Shown here piece by piece: positions 48,705 to 60,600 of a DNA stretch of 64,000 bases. Origin of the DNA: Isoetes taiwanensis (taxonomy: Eukaryota > Streptophyta > Lycopodiopsida > Isoetales > Isoetaceae); assembly GCA_021234155.1 (NCBI GenBank), contig JAJEKV010000014.1, positions 14,682,494 to 14,746,493 of the forward strand, given 5' to 3'. Every line of letters begins with the position of its first letter. Position 1 is the stretch's first letter. The position numbers and the translations under genes are program-made. A model generated the notes under the pieces. That model saw nothing but the letters and a program-made list of their open reading frames with translations. It searched no databases and was not told the DNA's origin.

Positions 48705-48933
48705 TAGGGTTCAATCGGCAAGAAGCGGCAAAAAAACAGAAGAAGAGGTGATTATTTCTTAATTCAAAAAGGTGGACAATGACGTGGCATAAAATTCAAA
48801 ATAACCGACGCTCATTAATTCGCACTCCCACAATCTCCGCTTTGGTATGCACCACCTGATTCTACCACAAAGGTGGTGCCAAAATGTGGCGTCAAAATGC
48901 ACGTTTTTGATACACCACAACGTGCTTTTACCC

Positions 48934-50110
48934 ATACATTCGCCTTCTTTTCCAAATAGACCACAACAACCAGCCTGAAGCTAAGTGGAAAGCCTGTTGC
49001 TGCAAGCTGATGGCAAGAAGCACCTGCTGGCTAGTCAAGACCACATGGAAGAGAGATAGTAACCATGACCAAACTGGCTGAACTTGGTCACATAGAAAAA
49101 AGCAGTGCTCGATACTCTCAACTTGCCGCCACATGCGAAGGCGTAATCGAAATGCGGGGATAAAACTTATGAACAAGCACATTAACCCGCAGACATCTGT
49201 GAAGGAGTTGCCACCATAAGGTAGAAACTTTGGGATGCAGCAATTTATTCCAGACCCAGGACCACATACGCTTCCACCGAGGAGGGGGAATGCGGGCGCC
49301 AACCACCCTCGGTGGGGGACAATGTCAACATCAACCAGCTTTTTGATATAACGAATGCACAAGACGTTGTGCATTAACAATTTGGGGACCAGTCAAATAG
49401 GCACATCAACCGATTGTGAAGGAGTGTTCCGCGTAATGCCGCCTAGCTTTTGCCACGAGTTTCGTCCCCATCGAGATAGCATAAACTTAGTCCGAAAAGC
49501 ATCCCAAGTCAACAAGTGTCCCGCCTCATACCAAGCACCAATCGCGGAGAATACCAAAGACGCCTCCAACGCCGCTAAGTCAATGGATGTACTGAAAGAG
49601 CACACAGAGGCATGTGGTTATCCAGAGGAATCCACCAACACAGAGAACATGCATGTGGACATACACCTGGATTAATCTTAAATAGCACACGAACTGTCTC
49701 CCAAGAATCAAGCAATCCCTTCAAGAAGGGAGAAGCATTTGGATATGGACGAAGCTGATAAAAGAGACACCAAGGAAGAACTGCCATAAGTGCCGGTTTC
49801 CCAAAAGGAATACACTGCCCAAGTGCTTGCGCAACCAATCTCATTCCAGGCGAATGTACCATACCCACTAAGTAGCGACAAATGAACTTAGATATCATAA
49901 TTTTACTCTGTAAATGAAAGTCAATCATACCTAGACCTCCAGCAAATTTTGGTTTGATACATGTGGACCACGCGACCTTCACAACTACACCTGTCTCAGT
50001 ACCTGCCCAAATGAAATTACGGACAATTGCGACAACCTCTTGAAACTTTGTTTGTGCATACGTGACAAGGCTAACACTGCACAAGCCAAGCAACAACAAA
50101 ATCACAGAGC
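48934..50110 (-). mobile_element. 5' part of the split LINE (thumb to zf-RVT)
   Basis: Minus-strand reading: KFQEVVAIVRNFIWAGTETG, VVVKVAWSTCIKPKFAGGLG, MIDFHLQSKIM (50060-49575); WNKLLHPKVSTLWWQLLHRC and LRVNVLVHKF (49300-49118); QPVWSWLLSLFHVVLTSQQV to SIWKRRRMY (49090-48934). It stops precisely at the ATAC target site and resumes at 29061. The RT catalytic region is absent, so it was already 5'-truncated. Confidence 0.88.
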
Positions 50111-50420
50111 AGAATCTGCTTCCCTCCTCCATACTGTCGAGAACTACAAGAAACAAACAAGAAAGCGTTAGAAAAAACTAAGCAGACTTCAATCCACGAA
50201 AAAAGTAAAAAAATTACCTTAAGAAGCTTGAAAACTCGCTGGAAATCGCCGAAAACTCGCTGGAACTCACCAAAAGTCGTTGGAACTGGTCGGAACTCGA
50301 AAAACAAGAGACAGATCAAAGAACTCCTTGAAACTTGTCAAAAGTAGCTCCAAATCCGTCAAAAAAGTAATGCAATGGATGCTACGGTAGACGCCTCTAT
50401 ATAGGCGAACCGCGGGCAAA
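50060..50420 (-). promoter_or_regulatory. Promoter/leader-like region ending in a signal-peptide-like exon
   Basis: On the minus strand CTATATAG (50403-50396) resembles a TATA box. A ~180-nt leader full of GAGTTCCAGCGAGTTTTC repeats ends at a GTAATT donor (50218), and a T-rich intron ends TTTCTTGTAG (~50154). The ATG at 50129 then gives MEEGSRFCSVILLLLGLCSV, which looks like a signal peptide and runs straight into LINE sequence at about 50060. It may be a host gene cut by the LINE; part of the hydrophobic stretch could itself be LINE-derived. Confidence 0.35.
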
Positions 50421-50532
50421 GCGCCAAGCGAGAGCGCCTCAAGAAAAATCACGACCATTCGAACTACGCCATAGCCGGACCTGGAAAAAGCCCCGTTGTT
50501 TATATGAAGTGAACGCCACATGTTTGAAGTTT

Positions 50533-50575
50533 CCATGGCGAAAACTTTCAGGCGGCGCCTGAAAGTTTCCGCCAC
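50533..50575. repeat. 12-bp perfect palindrome with 3-nt centre
   Basis: AAACTTTCAGGC (50542-50553), GGC, GCCTGAAAGTTT (50557-50568), embedded in GTGGCG-type words. Its layout recalls the inverted repeats upstream of the Crypton-like gene at 10.36-10.43 kb. Confidence 0.75.
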
Positions 50576-50795
50576 GTAAACTCCTCCCCGTGGCGGTTTC
50601 CTATTACATAAAACCCTTGGGTCCAGGTTGTTAAGTCGAATGTTGAAACAAGTAGCTAAGGTCTCAAAGAACTATTGACCCCAAAATGCATGCCATGTAA
50701 TGCATGCATGCATGCTCGTCCATCACCATAATGTTGATCCGATCCACTAATCACTAAGGTTTGAGGGCTTTTGGAAATGCAACTATGCAGATAGC

Positions 50796-50909
50796 TGGTA
50801 TAAGCATGATGTAGCTACTAACCTATAGTCTAGGCAATTCCACAGTTCCTAGTTCCTGGTATAAGCATGATGTAGCTACTAACCTATAGTCTAGGCAATT
50901 CCACAGTTC
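50796..50909. repeat. Tandem duplication of ~60 bp, two copies
   Basis: CTGGTATAAGCATGATGTAG with the following AATTCCACAGTTCC occurs at 50796-50848 and again at 50856-50909, nearly identical. Confidence 0.85.
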
Positions 50910-51204
50910 CACTGAACACAACGTCGAACCTATGCGGCACACGTTTGCAAAAATATAGGGTTGTCACAATATATTAGAATATAGCCTCTCTTTTTAAGCA
51001 ATTCTAATGTTTATCGCATAGAGAAACACGCACGCATCCCATTTTCGCAAAAGGAAAGCAATGAAAAGGAAGTCACAGGTTTTGTACCCAAGGAACGCAA
51101 GGAACTCATAGTCAACATTCGGCCCCAATTTATTTTCTGTGTCTGCCCAACTTGGGGAAGTCGAGGGTACGCACACAGAGTGATCAGAATCAGAACACCA
51201 ACAG

Positions 51205-54200
51205 ATGGCCTTCAGCTTCGGCCCCATCAACCTAAATGCTGTAGCCCAGGTAATGAGTTTATCTTCATGTTTTGTTTATCCCAGATAATCAGCTGTAATT
51301 TGGTCGTCGGAGAAAAGGGCAAATTGAGTAGATAGGAATTTGTAGTCTCAGTTTTATATTGGGCTTCAACTGGGATCATCTCATCAATCCAGCATTCGGA
51401 GTTCTTACAAAATGTGATTCTGAAGGCAGTTTAGTTCTTGGATCAATTTTTATAAGGTTACACGCATGAGGCACGGAGGTCTTGCCCTTCAGGCATACGG
51501 ATAACTTAAGGTTTGGCTTTGTGCAGGGTGTTGGCGGTTTAGTATTTGGGAATGCTGACCGTAGGACTGAAGATGATGGGTATGCCTTGTTTTTTCGTAT
51601 ATGACATTGTACATTGACAACCGCAAATCGCATGGTATATGAATAGAATGGCATGAATTGGGCTGCCCCAGATGTGTAGATTCCATATGATTTTCAAATC
51701 ATATGCAAATTCACCAACACTTAAGTAGTCAATATTGTTTGTCTCTTGGTTTTTGCAATCATAAGCAGAAATAAAGGGGTTAACAGAGTACATCACAAGC
51801 CTGTCAAGTTAAGCTATCAAAACCTGCGATGGGATTATGTCTCATATATCTTTCATCTCCTTCAGCATTGTTGTATTTGGAATTCCTCTCCTTGCCACAG
51901 GTCTCGACCTTTGTATAGTCTCATTGACGAGAAAACATGTTAGCAAGTTTCATCTGAGTGGTTTGTAACCTTATGGCATAATCTGTGCTGGATTATGAAT
52001 ACTTTGTCAACATCAAAGTTTGTATCCTGAAGCACTTGGATTGTTTCCATCCACAGTGGAGTGGAGCAGCTTCTAGAGAGAATTAGCAATGGTGTGCTTG
52101 CCGAAGACAGGCGTGCAGCAATGTCTGAACTTCAAGTTGTTGTGGCAGAGAGCAGTCAGGCACAGTTGGCCTTCGGTGCTATGGGTAATACACTCAGCAT
52201 TCAAGTTATTATGTGGCAGCGCATTTGTATTCTGTTATGCACATTCGTTTCTGTCTGTGTGTTCAGGCTTCCCAGTACTTATGGAGGTGTTTAGAGAAGA
52301 CCGTGATGATCTGGATATGGTTCGTTATTTTTGTGTAAATATTGACATCTTAGGAATGTGAGAGCAAATCTTGGAACAGGTTAGGGGAGCTTTAGAGACA
52401 TTGATCGCGGCATTAACTACAGAAGGGTCAGGTCAAGATCAACATGGGAAGATTTCTCCTGGCATAATCAACTCAGAATTACTAGCAAGGGAACAAAATA
52501 TTGTCTGTCTGATTCTTAGTCTTCTGGTAATATTTCTCATCATTGTGTTTTGATACATTGGAAAAATATGGAAGCAGAGTCTTATGTGTCTGCCATAGGA
52601 GGAGGAAGACTTTTATGTTCGCTATTACAGTCTCCAGCTCCTAACTCTTTTACTCTCAAATTGCCCTTCAAGGTGTGTTTAGATGTTTGCAAGCTTCAAG
52701 TAGAATTTAGTTCATATCCCTTTTCAAGCAGCTCTAAGACATCCAGCTCAACAGTGTTTCGTATGGATATTCCAGATTGCAGGAACAAGTCTTAGCCACA
52801 CCACAAGGAATTACAAGGTTGATGGACATGTTGTTAGAACGCGAGGTGAGAATAGATAACTCCATTTCTGGAATGCTTCTTCTTACTGTGCTCATTCAAA
52901 TGTACCATCTGGTTTTACAAAGAAGAGCTTTAATTTGCATCCAGTGTAATGTGAAATTAATAATGAAAATGGCCAAAACTGTTAAGGTCGGAAAATTGCT
53001 ACCATAAAATTTTATGGTAGAGGAATCCTAATATTTAAAGCATTAGTAACGTTTCTTTGTTACATCGCGAGTTCTAAGAATTTCATAATTTCGTTGGAGC
53101 TGCAGCAACCAAATTTTTTCACTCGGAAACCTGATAGTGTCATTAGTCGAAGGTTGGTATATTGGAAACCGTGTTTAGCCTAATGAGATAATGGGACACC
53201 TTCCTTATTCGGCCCCCCTTCCAATGTGCATCAAATCTGGCCCTCCAATTCAAGCATTCAATGGCCAGATGTGATGCCACGTCAGCAGGGAGCCAAATAA
53301 GGAAGACTAGCCGAGATAATCTATGCTGTTTAGAGTTTCAGATGCAATATAATAGTGGTATATTGTTGCCTTACAAACATGCATTGTATCTGTTTCTCTA
53401 GGTAATTAGGAACGAAGCTCTTTTGCTCCTGACATATCTTACACGTACGGCCGAGGTAGGAGACAATCTTTTGTTGTATAATGTGAGTGTCTAGTGTGAT
53501 CTCAACTCCCAAAGCTATTGGTGCATTTTGCAGGAAATTCAGAAGATTGTTGTTTTCGAAGGTGCTTTTGAACGCTTATTTAGCATCATCAGTGAGGAAG
53601 GGGGTTCTGATGGGGATATTGTTGTTCAGGTAATTCTGAACCTAATTCTGTCTTGTGTTTCCTGTAATATAACAAACTTTTGTATGTTCGCTTAAGAAAT
53701 TTACTGCAAGCTTGAACCATTTCACTAATCTTGGATGCACATTAGATATGCACTTGTGTCCTTGGATCATATGAAGTGTGATCCTTTCGCTTGCCCTAAT
53801 GAAGCTGCTAACTTTTTCAAAACTAGAGAATGCATTGTTTAACTGAATCTTCAAATCTTCAAATCTTCAAATCCAATACCATCATAACTGTTAAAATTAG
53901 CACTAAGTTTGATATAAGATTATTCATATTATCAAGATTATGAAACGGAAGTTCGCTAACAAGCTTTTGCATTCCAGGACTGTTTGGAGCTTCTAAACAA
54001 TCTTTTACGGAACAACTCGTCCAATCAGGTATTTTTCATCAGGCTTCTGAAACAAAGCCCTTCCTAATTGTCGTCTTTTATGTAGGTCTTTCTACGAGAG
54101 ACCATAGGGTTACATTTTGTTGCTTCCTTCCTGAAGCTTAGAAGAGGAAGTTTTGATGGGTATACTGAACAAAAGGTAGCTCTTCCTTTACTTTAAGATG

Positions 54201-57190
54201 ACTTTACTGTTATACTGTAGTTAGGTTCATGCCTCTAGAATTATCGTTCTTGCCTCTAGAATTATCATACCTTTCTACCTGCTTGGTCACATCCCACACT
54301 CACTAGATTTTGATTTCATATCTATCATGCTGAAGGCAGAATGTGAATCTGTTATGTGGGTTGGAGACGATAGCATTGCTTCTTGCAGGAAGCTCAAATA
54401 TGGATGCTGGAAAGGATCCAAATGTTGTGGCTAATCAAACAGTTTTAGCACAGGTGTGTTCATTTTGCATGGACAGAATCCAAGGCTGAATTTGACTGTG
54501 CACCTTGGTTTGTGTATTCCCCGGTTTTGATTTTGAAGTTAACCATGCATGTTGGTCTGTGTATTAAGCAGAATAAACTTTTAGACAGTCTTCTCGTTCT
54601 TTCTGTTGAAGGAAGGATTTCAAATGCTGCTATACGTTGTTTGGTCAGTTCTCTCACATCCGATTGCTCTTGTGCATCTTTAAGTTGTTAAGGAAAATAA
54701 TTACTTTATTTACAATGTCGTGCCATCGTTTAAGCTTTGCAGTTCTTAAATTCAATTTGTTTGTCTATAGTGTGCATTTATTTACTTTTATCTATGCCCT
54801 TTATGACTTCTCTCTCTGTGATGCTGGCATACTAGGCATTAAGGTGTATTGGAGACTTGATAGTGGGGCATCCAGTTAACAGGGACCTTTTAGCAAGCAA
54901 GGTTGTCGGGGAAGAGCCAGACTCAACACCGGCCCTGGTTCTTGTATTGCTGGTTTTATTGCGCACAACAAATTTAAACGAGTGTATTGCTGCGGAGTAC
55001 ATTTTTAAATCCTTTTGTGAGGTAGAGCTATCATTTAATGCAGTTTTAGTAAATTATGTTAGGTTAACTATTAGATAATCTATCATTCAAGATTGCAGGG
55101 AAATTTATTGACTTAGTTGTTCTTTGCTCTGGTTGTGTGTTTTTGTGATGGAGACTATTGTTTGGATTGACTCAGATTTCTCTTTCTGTTGTATTATTAT
55201 TTTTGGACAGGGAAATCCAGACGGGCAGACAGTTTTAGCATCTACAATTACCCCTCTTCCACAATCTGTGCATGGGAGCAAAAGTATTGAAGATGTGAAA
55301 CATATGTCATTTGGAAGGTTGGATGCATGAGCATGTCCTTTCTGCAGTACGTTTTATACGGAAGTAGTTAAAGTTTGGGGCTGTCTATCAGTGTGGGACT
55401 TATTGCTTTATATCTGTTTCTTGATGTTAGAGTAGTCTGTCTTTGGCTACGGTCTTTGAAACACAAGAAGCATAGATGTTTTGCCTGTTTTGCGCTAACG
55501 GTGGTTTTGCAGTTTATTGGTTCAGGCTCTAATTGGCAGTGACGGGCGAAATGACCTTGAGGTGCATGCAGAGTTGAGATTATAGGATTACCTTTTCCAA
55601 AAGTTTTCATTGTATTCTTGCATTTGTTATGCAGGCAAGCTGCAGGGCAGCTAGTGTTCTTTCTCACATATTAAAAGATAATGTTCAATGTAAAGAACGG
55701 GTACGTGATGTAATTACTTTTATTCTTATGATTTACGTTGTGCTGTACATTGACTTTTACGCTTTGCTTAAAGGTTTTGCGTATACCTTTAGAGATCCCA
55801 TCCTCAACACTGGCTTCTCTAGAGCTGCTTTTACCACGTTGCATGCGGTATCTTGCAGCCGCTTCTGTGTCCGAGAGGTCAGGCTACAACTCCTCTAATT
55901 CGACAGGCTCAGTATGGCTGCAGCCTGTGCTGTTACGATTATTAGTTACTTGGATGGCAGATTGTCCACAAGCAGTTGCACTTTTTCTAGAGACCCGTAC
56001 ACACCTGCCTTTTCTAGTGGAATTATTATCAAGCAGTGGATCACCTGCCAGTGTGCATGTTGCTGGCTTAGCAGCAGTTGCTCTTGGTGAATGTGTAATC
56101 TACAATGAATTATCAGGGGCAAGGGACGCCTCCATGGTTCTTGATGTCATTAGTCAGAGGATTGGCTTAACGACATTTTTTGCTAAATTGGAAGACATGA
56201 TTCAAAGCAACCTATTTGTTTTGGCATCGTCTCCATCACGTCTTCCAAAGCCATTGACTAGATCTACTGCAGCAGCAGTAGCTGCAGGTGATGGCTTTAT
56301 AGCTACATCAACTGACAGAAAGGACTGGCATCAGCCACCACAGGATTATGGTGGTACTGATGCAGAAGTAGGACCTACTCTTACAATGTTCTACGATGCA
56401 CCTTTCGTACAATATATCAAGGGCCTAGAACCCATTCTTTGAAAAGATTATGCAACTTTTGCACATCCAAGAAGTGGTGATCAAGGCAATCTAACAGGGT
56501 TCGAGCAAAAAGAAGGCGAGAAGATTACTGACTATATTGCACGTCTCAAGTCAAATCTACAGAGCCAAGCACAAGAAATTCAGGTATGCTTGTAGCCATG
56601 CTTTTAAAATATATGCCTTGCTGTTATATAGTATGTAATGCTCTTATTATGCATCATTTGTATGTTTCCAGGATTTATTGAGAAGAAATTCTACGTTGGC
56701 TGAAGATTTGCTAAAAAGTGGCAATGAAGAGATCAAGCCAGATATTAGGGATGCACGACCATTGTTGCATGCTAAAACTGATGATGTGGGGATTCTGAGA
56801 CAACAGTTACAGGAGGCTCAACAGACAGTGGAATCAGTACAGAAGGAAAAGGAATTTCTACAAAATGAATTGTTATCGTGCAAGGAAGCGGCTGCTAAAT
56901 TTGAGGCAGATCTGCAGGGCTTGTCAGATGCTTATAATGCTTTGGAGAGAGAGAATTATCGCATGGAAGGAGAGATAAAAAAACTTCAAAAAGCTTTGTT
57001 AGAAGGTGACACTTCACAGGCACATGAGGAAGACAATGAAGAATTGAACGACCTGTTGGTCTGCCTTGGTCAGGAAGAGAGCAAAGTGGAGAAATTGAGA
57101 GCACGCCTTGAAGATCTAGGCGAGGATGTTGATGCTTTGCTAGCAGGCATTGGTGAGAATGAAGCAGAAAATGAAGATGAAGCTGATTGA
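51205..57190 (+). CDS. GC6: Golgin candidate 6 (p115/USO1-type vesicle tether), with an internal TGA
   Basis: Nineteen exons: 51205-51249, 51527-51579, 52057-52184, 52267-52319, 52380-52526, 52599-52672, 52776-52845, 53402-53455, 53534-53629, 53978-54028, 54086-54175, 54340-54453, 54572-54643, 54836-55021, 55211-55317, 55513-55561, 55635-55700, 55774-56583 and 56672-57190. They total 2784 nt with all phases consistent, close to the ~914 residues known for Arabidopsis. The armadillo-like head (VEQLLERISNG, FPVLMEVFREDRDDLDMVRG, EGGSDGDIVVQDCLELLNNL-type block) is followed by a short coiled coil and acidic end from about residue 755. Known role: tethering ER-derived vesicles at the Golgi. In-frame TGA at 56440-56442 is codon 708. 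Confidence 0.93.
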
Positions 57191-57864
57191 CATTTTATGA
57201 TTTATGTGAAGGGTCAGTAAGATCAATGTTGCTAGGTCAACTGCATGCAGCCTTTATGTGCCTATAGATTGTTATATAGGTTACTCTCAGAATAAGATAC
57301 AAGGGGGAGAGAGCAGAAGGGCATCCATATTTATGATGCCATTGTACAAATAACATTAACATACCGTGTTGAGTGTACATTCTTTATCCTGATCCTCTGT
57401 TCAATGCACACTCAAGGAAATGTATTCAATGTAACAATTTGACCAAAATGTGTTGCTCAAGTTTGAAGCAAATGATTAATCAAAATACAAAAAGCTTTTG
57501 ATTGCATAAATAAATATACCATGCCCTTAATGGCATTTGTGGCTTTACCAGATTATATATGCCAAATAAAAAGGGCAGAGAGATGTCCGTTTTCTTATTT
57601 ATTCATAACCTAGTTAACCAAATGTTATTGGCCTGGCACAAGATCCTCCTGGCACATATATGGTGGGGGCTTCGTTGGCTGTTTGGGTGATTGCAAGGAA
57701 AAGGGACAAGAAAAAGGAATGATGGAAACACGTTCAATGGTGGCTTTCTTGGTGGTTTTTTGCTCTGAAATGCCTTCTTGGCATTAGGCCACCTCGTGCT
57801 GTATTTGATATAATTTTTTTCTCTATGTGGCTCTGTTATGAACTGGCTATTTTTTCCATGTATA
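57191..57864. other. 3' intergenic region between convergent genes
   Basis: Holds the 3' ends of the golgin (+) and COBRA-like (-) transcripts. No ORF is supported. AATAAA-like words are present (57572 region, AAATAAAAAG) but poly(A) sites cannot be fixed. Confidence 0.6.
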
Positions 57865-60052
57865 TCACCTGAAAGATAGGGCCAAGACTGTTGCAATGGC
57901 TAAAATACTCAAAAGGTGTTTCCTTGAACTTAGATTTGTTGCTGCATTTGGTAACCACGGATAAGAATCTGGTGGCGGTAATACACATTCATCACCATTG
58001 AAGTAAAGTCTATGAGGAAATGCCCAGCCTTGCTGCAAGGAAAACGAGTCTGGATTTTTGCCCAACAATATTTCTGACTGGACGTTTCCAGAAGGACCAG
58101 CACTCATAAGTATCTCGTTATAATACCTGATTCCCCAAAACATGGCAGTATCATCTGCACAACACTCATTGAAGTCAAATTATTTTACACAATAAGATAT
58201 TTATATAAGACTGTATGCTGGTACCTGTAGGCCCATAATAGGTTAGGTTTCTGTGGTTAAAGCTAAGAGCAGTAGTTATGTTGTTGAAGTTCGGATGCTG
58301 TACAACAAGATTCCACTGAGTGAAATTTCTGCGGAGATTGCGGTTTGTAATAGTCACCTTGGCTCTCCAATATTCTTTATAATTTACTTTTATATGCCAA
58401 TGTACCCTTACAGGGCACATGTCATTTGTGCAATATAGCTCTGGTGTGTCTGGTGGGAAACTGCTGCTGGAGTTCTGTATGGGATCTTTGCTATAACCCT
58501 TGCTGCAAAAAGTATACAGCAGGATTAAAAGCTGTATTTCTCTTATCTTTGCTGCAAAGATATGCATGGCAGGATTAAGCTGCATTTTTTTTACTGTGAT
58601 TCAATTAGACCAGATCTGATAATTCCTTGCCTTAGTTGCAAAGAAATCTGATGTCAGATGCAATAAAAAATGCTTGACGAGTTTACATTTGCGATTATCA
58701 CAATTCAGAAAAAGTGCAATGTTGGAAGACATATATGGCTTACCTTGTGATACAAAGAGGGCCTTCAGCAAGCATAGAATGAGCATGGCGTTGCTTGCTG
58801 CTGGAGACAATATCGTTGTTGAGGCAATTGCATGCGCATCTCTGACATGGAATGATAGTATCATTGTAGAACGAAGAAAACGAGACGCAGCAAGTGGGCG
58901 CCTTCTGTGACAGCGCCTGAGAATACTTGCAAGTAATATTCCAAGTCACTGCAGCAAATCACTCTAGTTCTTCAACTCAAAATAGCAAATGACTCTAGTC
59001 TTCAACTCAAAATCAAACGTTTGAAATGAAAGAGATCGAAATCTTCGCAAAAGAAACAGATCGAAATCTTCGCAAAAGAGCAGACAAATCTGTGCAAGTT
59101 GGCACAGACCAAGCACATCATTTTTAAAGCGTTGCACAATTTTGAAAACAAGAAAAATAGCATTTTAAGGAAAGCAGTTGTAAGATATACTTGGAGACCA
59201 ACTAGCAGGAAGAATAGCATTTTTAACATCCATCCAATGGAGACCAACTAGTAAGATGAAATTGACACAACTTAAACATAACATATTTAAAGGAAGAAAA
59301 AGGCACTCACTGAGAGCTTGGGTATGGCGACGACCGTCAAGAGTCGGAAACAAGCTTGGCTGGACCCGCTTGGGGGGGCTACAGTGGTAACCAGGGCCGG
59401 GTCCAGCCAAGCTGAAATTCCAAGGGGGGGTGACAGTGGTGTTGGAGGTGCCTGCAAGCCCGATCTTGAGCTCAAAATTAGCCATCGAATTTTCCACATC
59501 CTGCACTGCATTAGACAGCACTCCACTTCTGCAGCAATTTGCAGTTTTCAAACCATCCAGAGCATCTGCAGTAAGATCTACAATCTCAGGGTCGCGCTTG
59601 CATGAGTGCGGAATTATCCCTGTGAATTCTGAACAATCCCCTTGCATGGTGGCTTGGGCGCCCATCATCTCCCATATTATTTCAAATCCTTGCCAGTTCC
59701 AGCCCAGCTTCCATCCCGGAGCTTGTATGTGCCTGTACTGCTGGTAGTTGATTAGTCTCACCATAGCCTGCATCACAACCAATTTCTCGTTTATTTCTCA
59801 GAACTTTAACCAATTCCTATAGCAGAACGAAGATCTCCAGCTTGCCTTGTATCCATCAGTTGTCCAACTCATTATATCCCATGTCACAGTGATATTTCCT
59901 GTTGGGTCCAGCGGATCCAAAGCATCTGCATTCATAAGAAAAAAAAAAAGGGTTTGTAAATTGATGCTTTAGATGCAGTTGGCTTTGTACTTACGGATTG
60001 TAGATGAGGAAGAGGCGAGTAAGAAGAGAGCCACGAGGCTTGCCATCGCCAT
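57865..60052 (-). CDS. COBRA-like GPI-anchored cell-wall protein
   Basis: Six exons, 60052-59995, 59925-59846, 59767-59311, 58948-58744, 58502-58225 and 58154-57865, give 1368 nt (455 residues) with every phase consistent. In order: signal peptide (MAMASLVALFLLASSSS); D.LDP.GNITVTWD..SWT.DGYKA; APGW.LGW.W; GTSN.TV.PP.NF.L.GPGPGY.C; MTWNITCKYSQ; CCVSFSSFYND (CCVS at 218-221); PCQRCACNC (232-240); C.VRVHWH.K.NYKEYWR; QWNLVVQHPN; PPPDSYPWLPN; and a hydrophobic C-terminal tail after a Asn/Ser-rich omega region, as for GPI anchoring. Family role: oriented cellulose deposition during growth. Exon 2 ends AAG|GCAAGC, a GC-AG intron. COBRA subgroup cannot be set by eye. Confidence 0.95.
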
Positions 60053-60435
60053 AACGCCTTGCTCAGGTGGTGGTTTTTTTTACAACGGTGTTGGTTAACG
60101 CTAAACGGTTGCCGCGAAAATGTCGACGTGGCAATCTGACGTGGCATTAAGACCGAAGAGGTGGTGTCATCTTCATATGTTGTTTCCTTTTGGAAGTTAT
60201 TTTTTTGGATCTATCACACATATCTCTTAGGGGCGATTTACATGCTACCGCCGGTGCCGTCGAGGTCATGAAAAATGGCGAGCCATTTTTTGAGGGAGTT
60301 GCTTTTTTTTTGCACAGGGAGGGACGGCTGTGCATGTAAACGGTCCCTTAGGGTGGGGGCAAATCTTTTTTGCAATTCGAATCCATTCCTAGGATTTTGT
60401 CAACTGGTATTTCATGATCAAATCATGATTTCACC
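60053..60435. other. COBRA-like gene upstream region
   Basis: Expected promoter of the minus-strand gene. GACGTGGCA occurs twice (60124-60145), a G-box/ACGT-core-like motif. No clear TATA box was identified and no other gene is present. Confidence 0.4.
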
Positions 60436-60440
60436 TACGA

Positions 60441-60600
60441 CTTGCTCCATCAATATAAGTATCAATCCATTTCTACTTTGTGAAAACACATTTTCCTTTG
60501 ATCCTTTGTTGCAACTTGCTCCATCAATATAAGTATCAATCCATTTCTACTTTGTGAAAACACATTTTCCTTCGATCCTTTGTTGCAACTTGTTCTTACT
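60441..60600. repeat. 74-bp tandem repeat, just over two copies
   Basis: CTTGCTCCATCAATATAAGT starts at 60441 and 60515, with the third start (CTTGTT) at 60589; the units differ by a few bases only. Confidence 0.85.

Larger units (their letters stand above)
29062..48933. mobile_element. 19.87-kb TIR transposon inserted in a LINE, 4-bp target duplication
   Basis: The left end GGGTAAAAGCACACCGTGGCG (29062 onward) and the reverse complement of the right end (48933 leftward, GGGTAAAAGCACGTTGTGGTG) match at 17 of 21 positions; all four differences are transitions. ATAC lies immediately outside both ends (29058-29061 and 48934-48937), and the flanks are the two halves of one LINE. Subterminal CCACC.TTTTGTGGTA is shared (29130-29146 and 48863-48878). 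Inside are transposase-like pieces, FCP1-like remnants, simple repeats and a tRNA-derived tandem array. A 4-bp duplication suits the Sola superfamily; that name is inference. Confidence 0.85.

Noticed and set aside
29062-48933. Maverick/Polinton or Helitron identity for the 19.9-kb insertion
   Set aside because: TIRs are 21 bp rather than hundreds of bp, the duplication is 4 bp not 6, and no polymerase B, integrase, capsid or Rep/helicase sequence was seen.
59318-59747. Plus-strand ORFs of 95 and 105 codons
   Set aside because: They are shadows of COBRA-like exon 3 on the minus strand.
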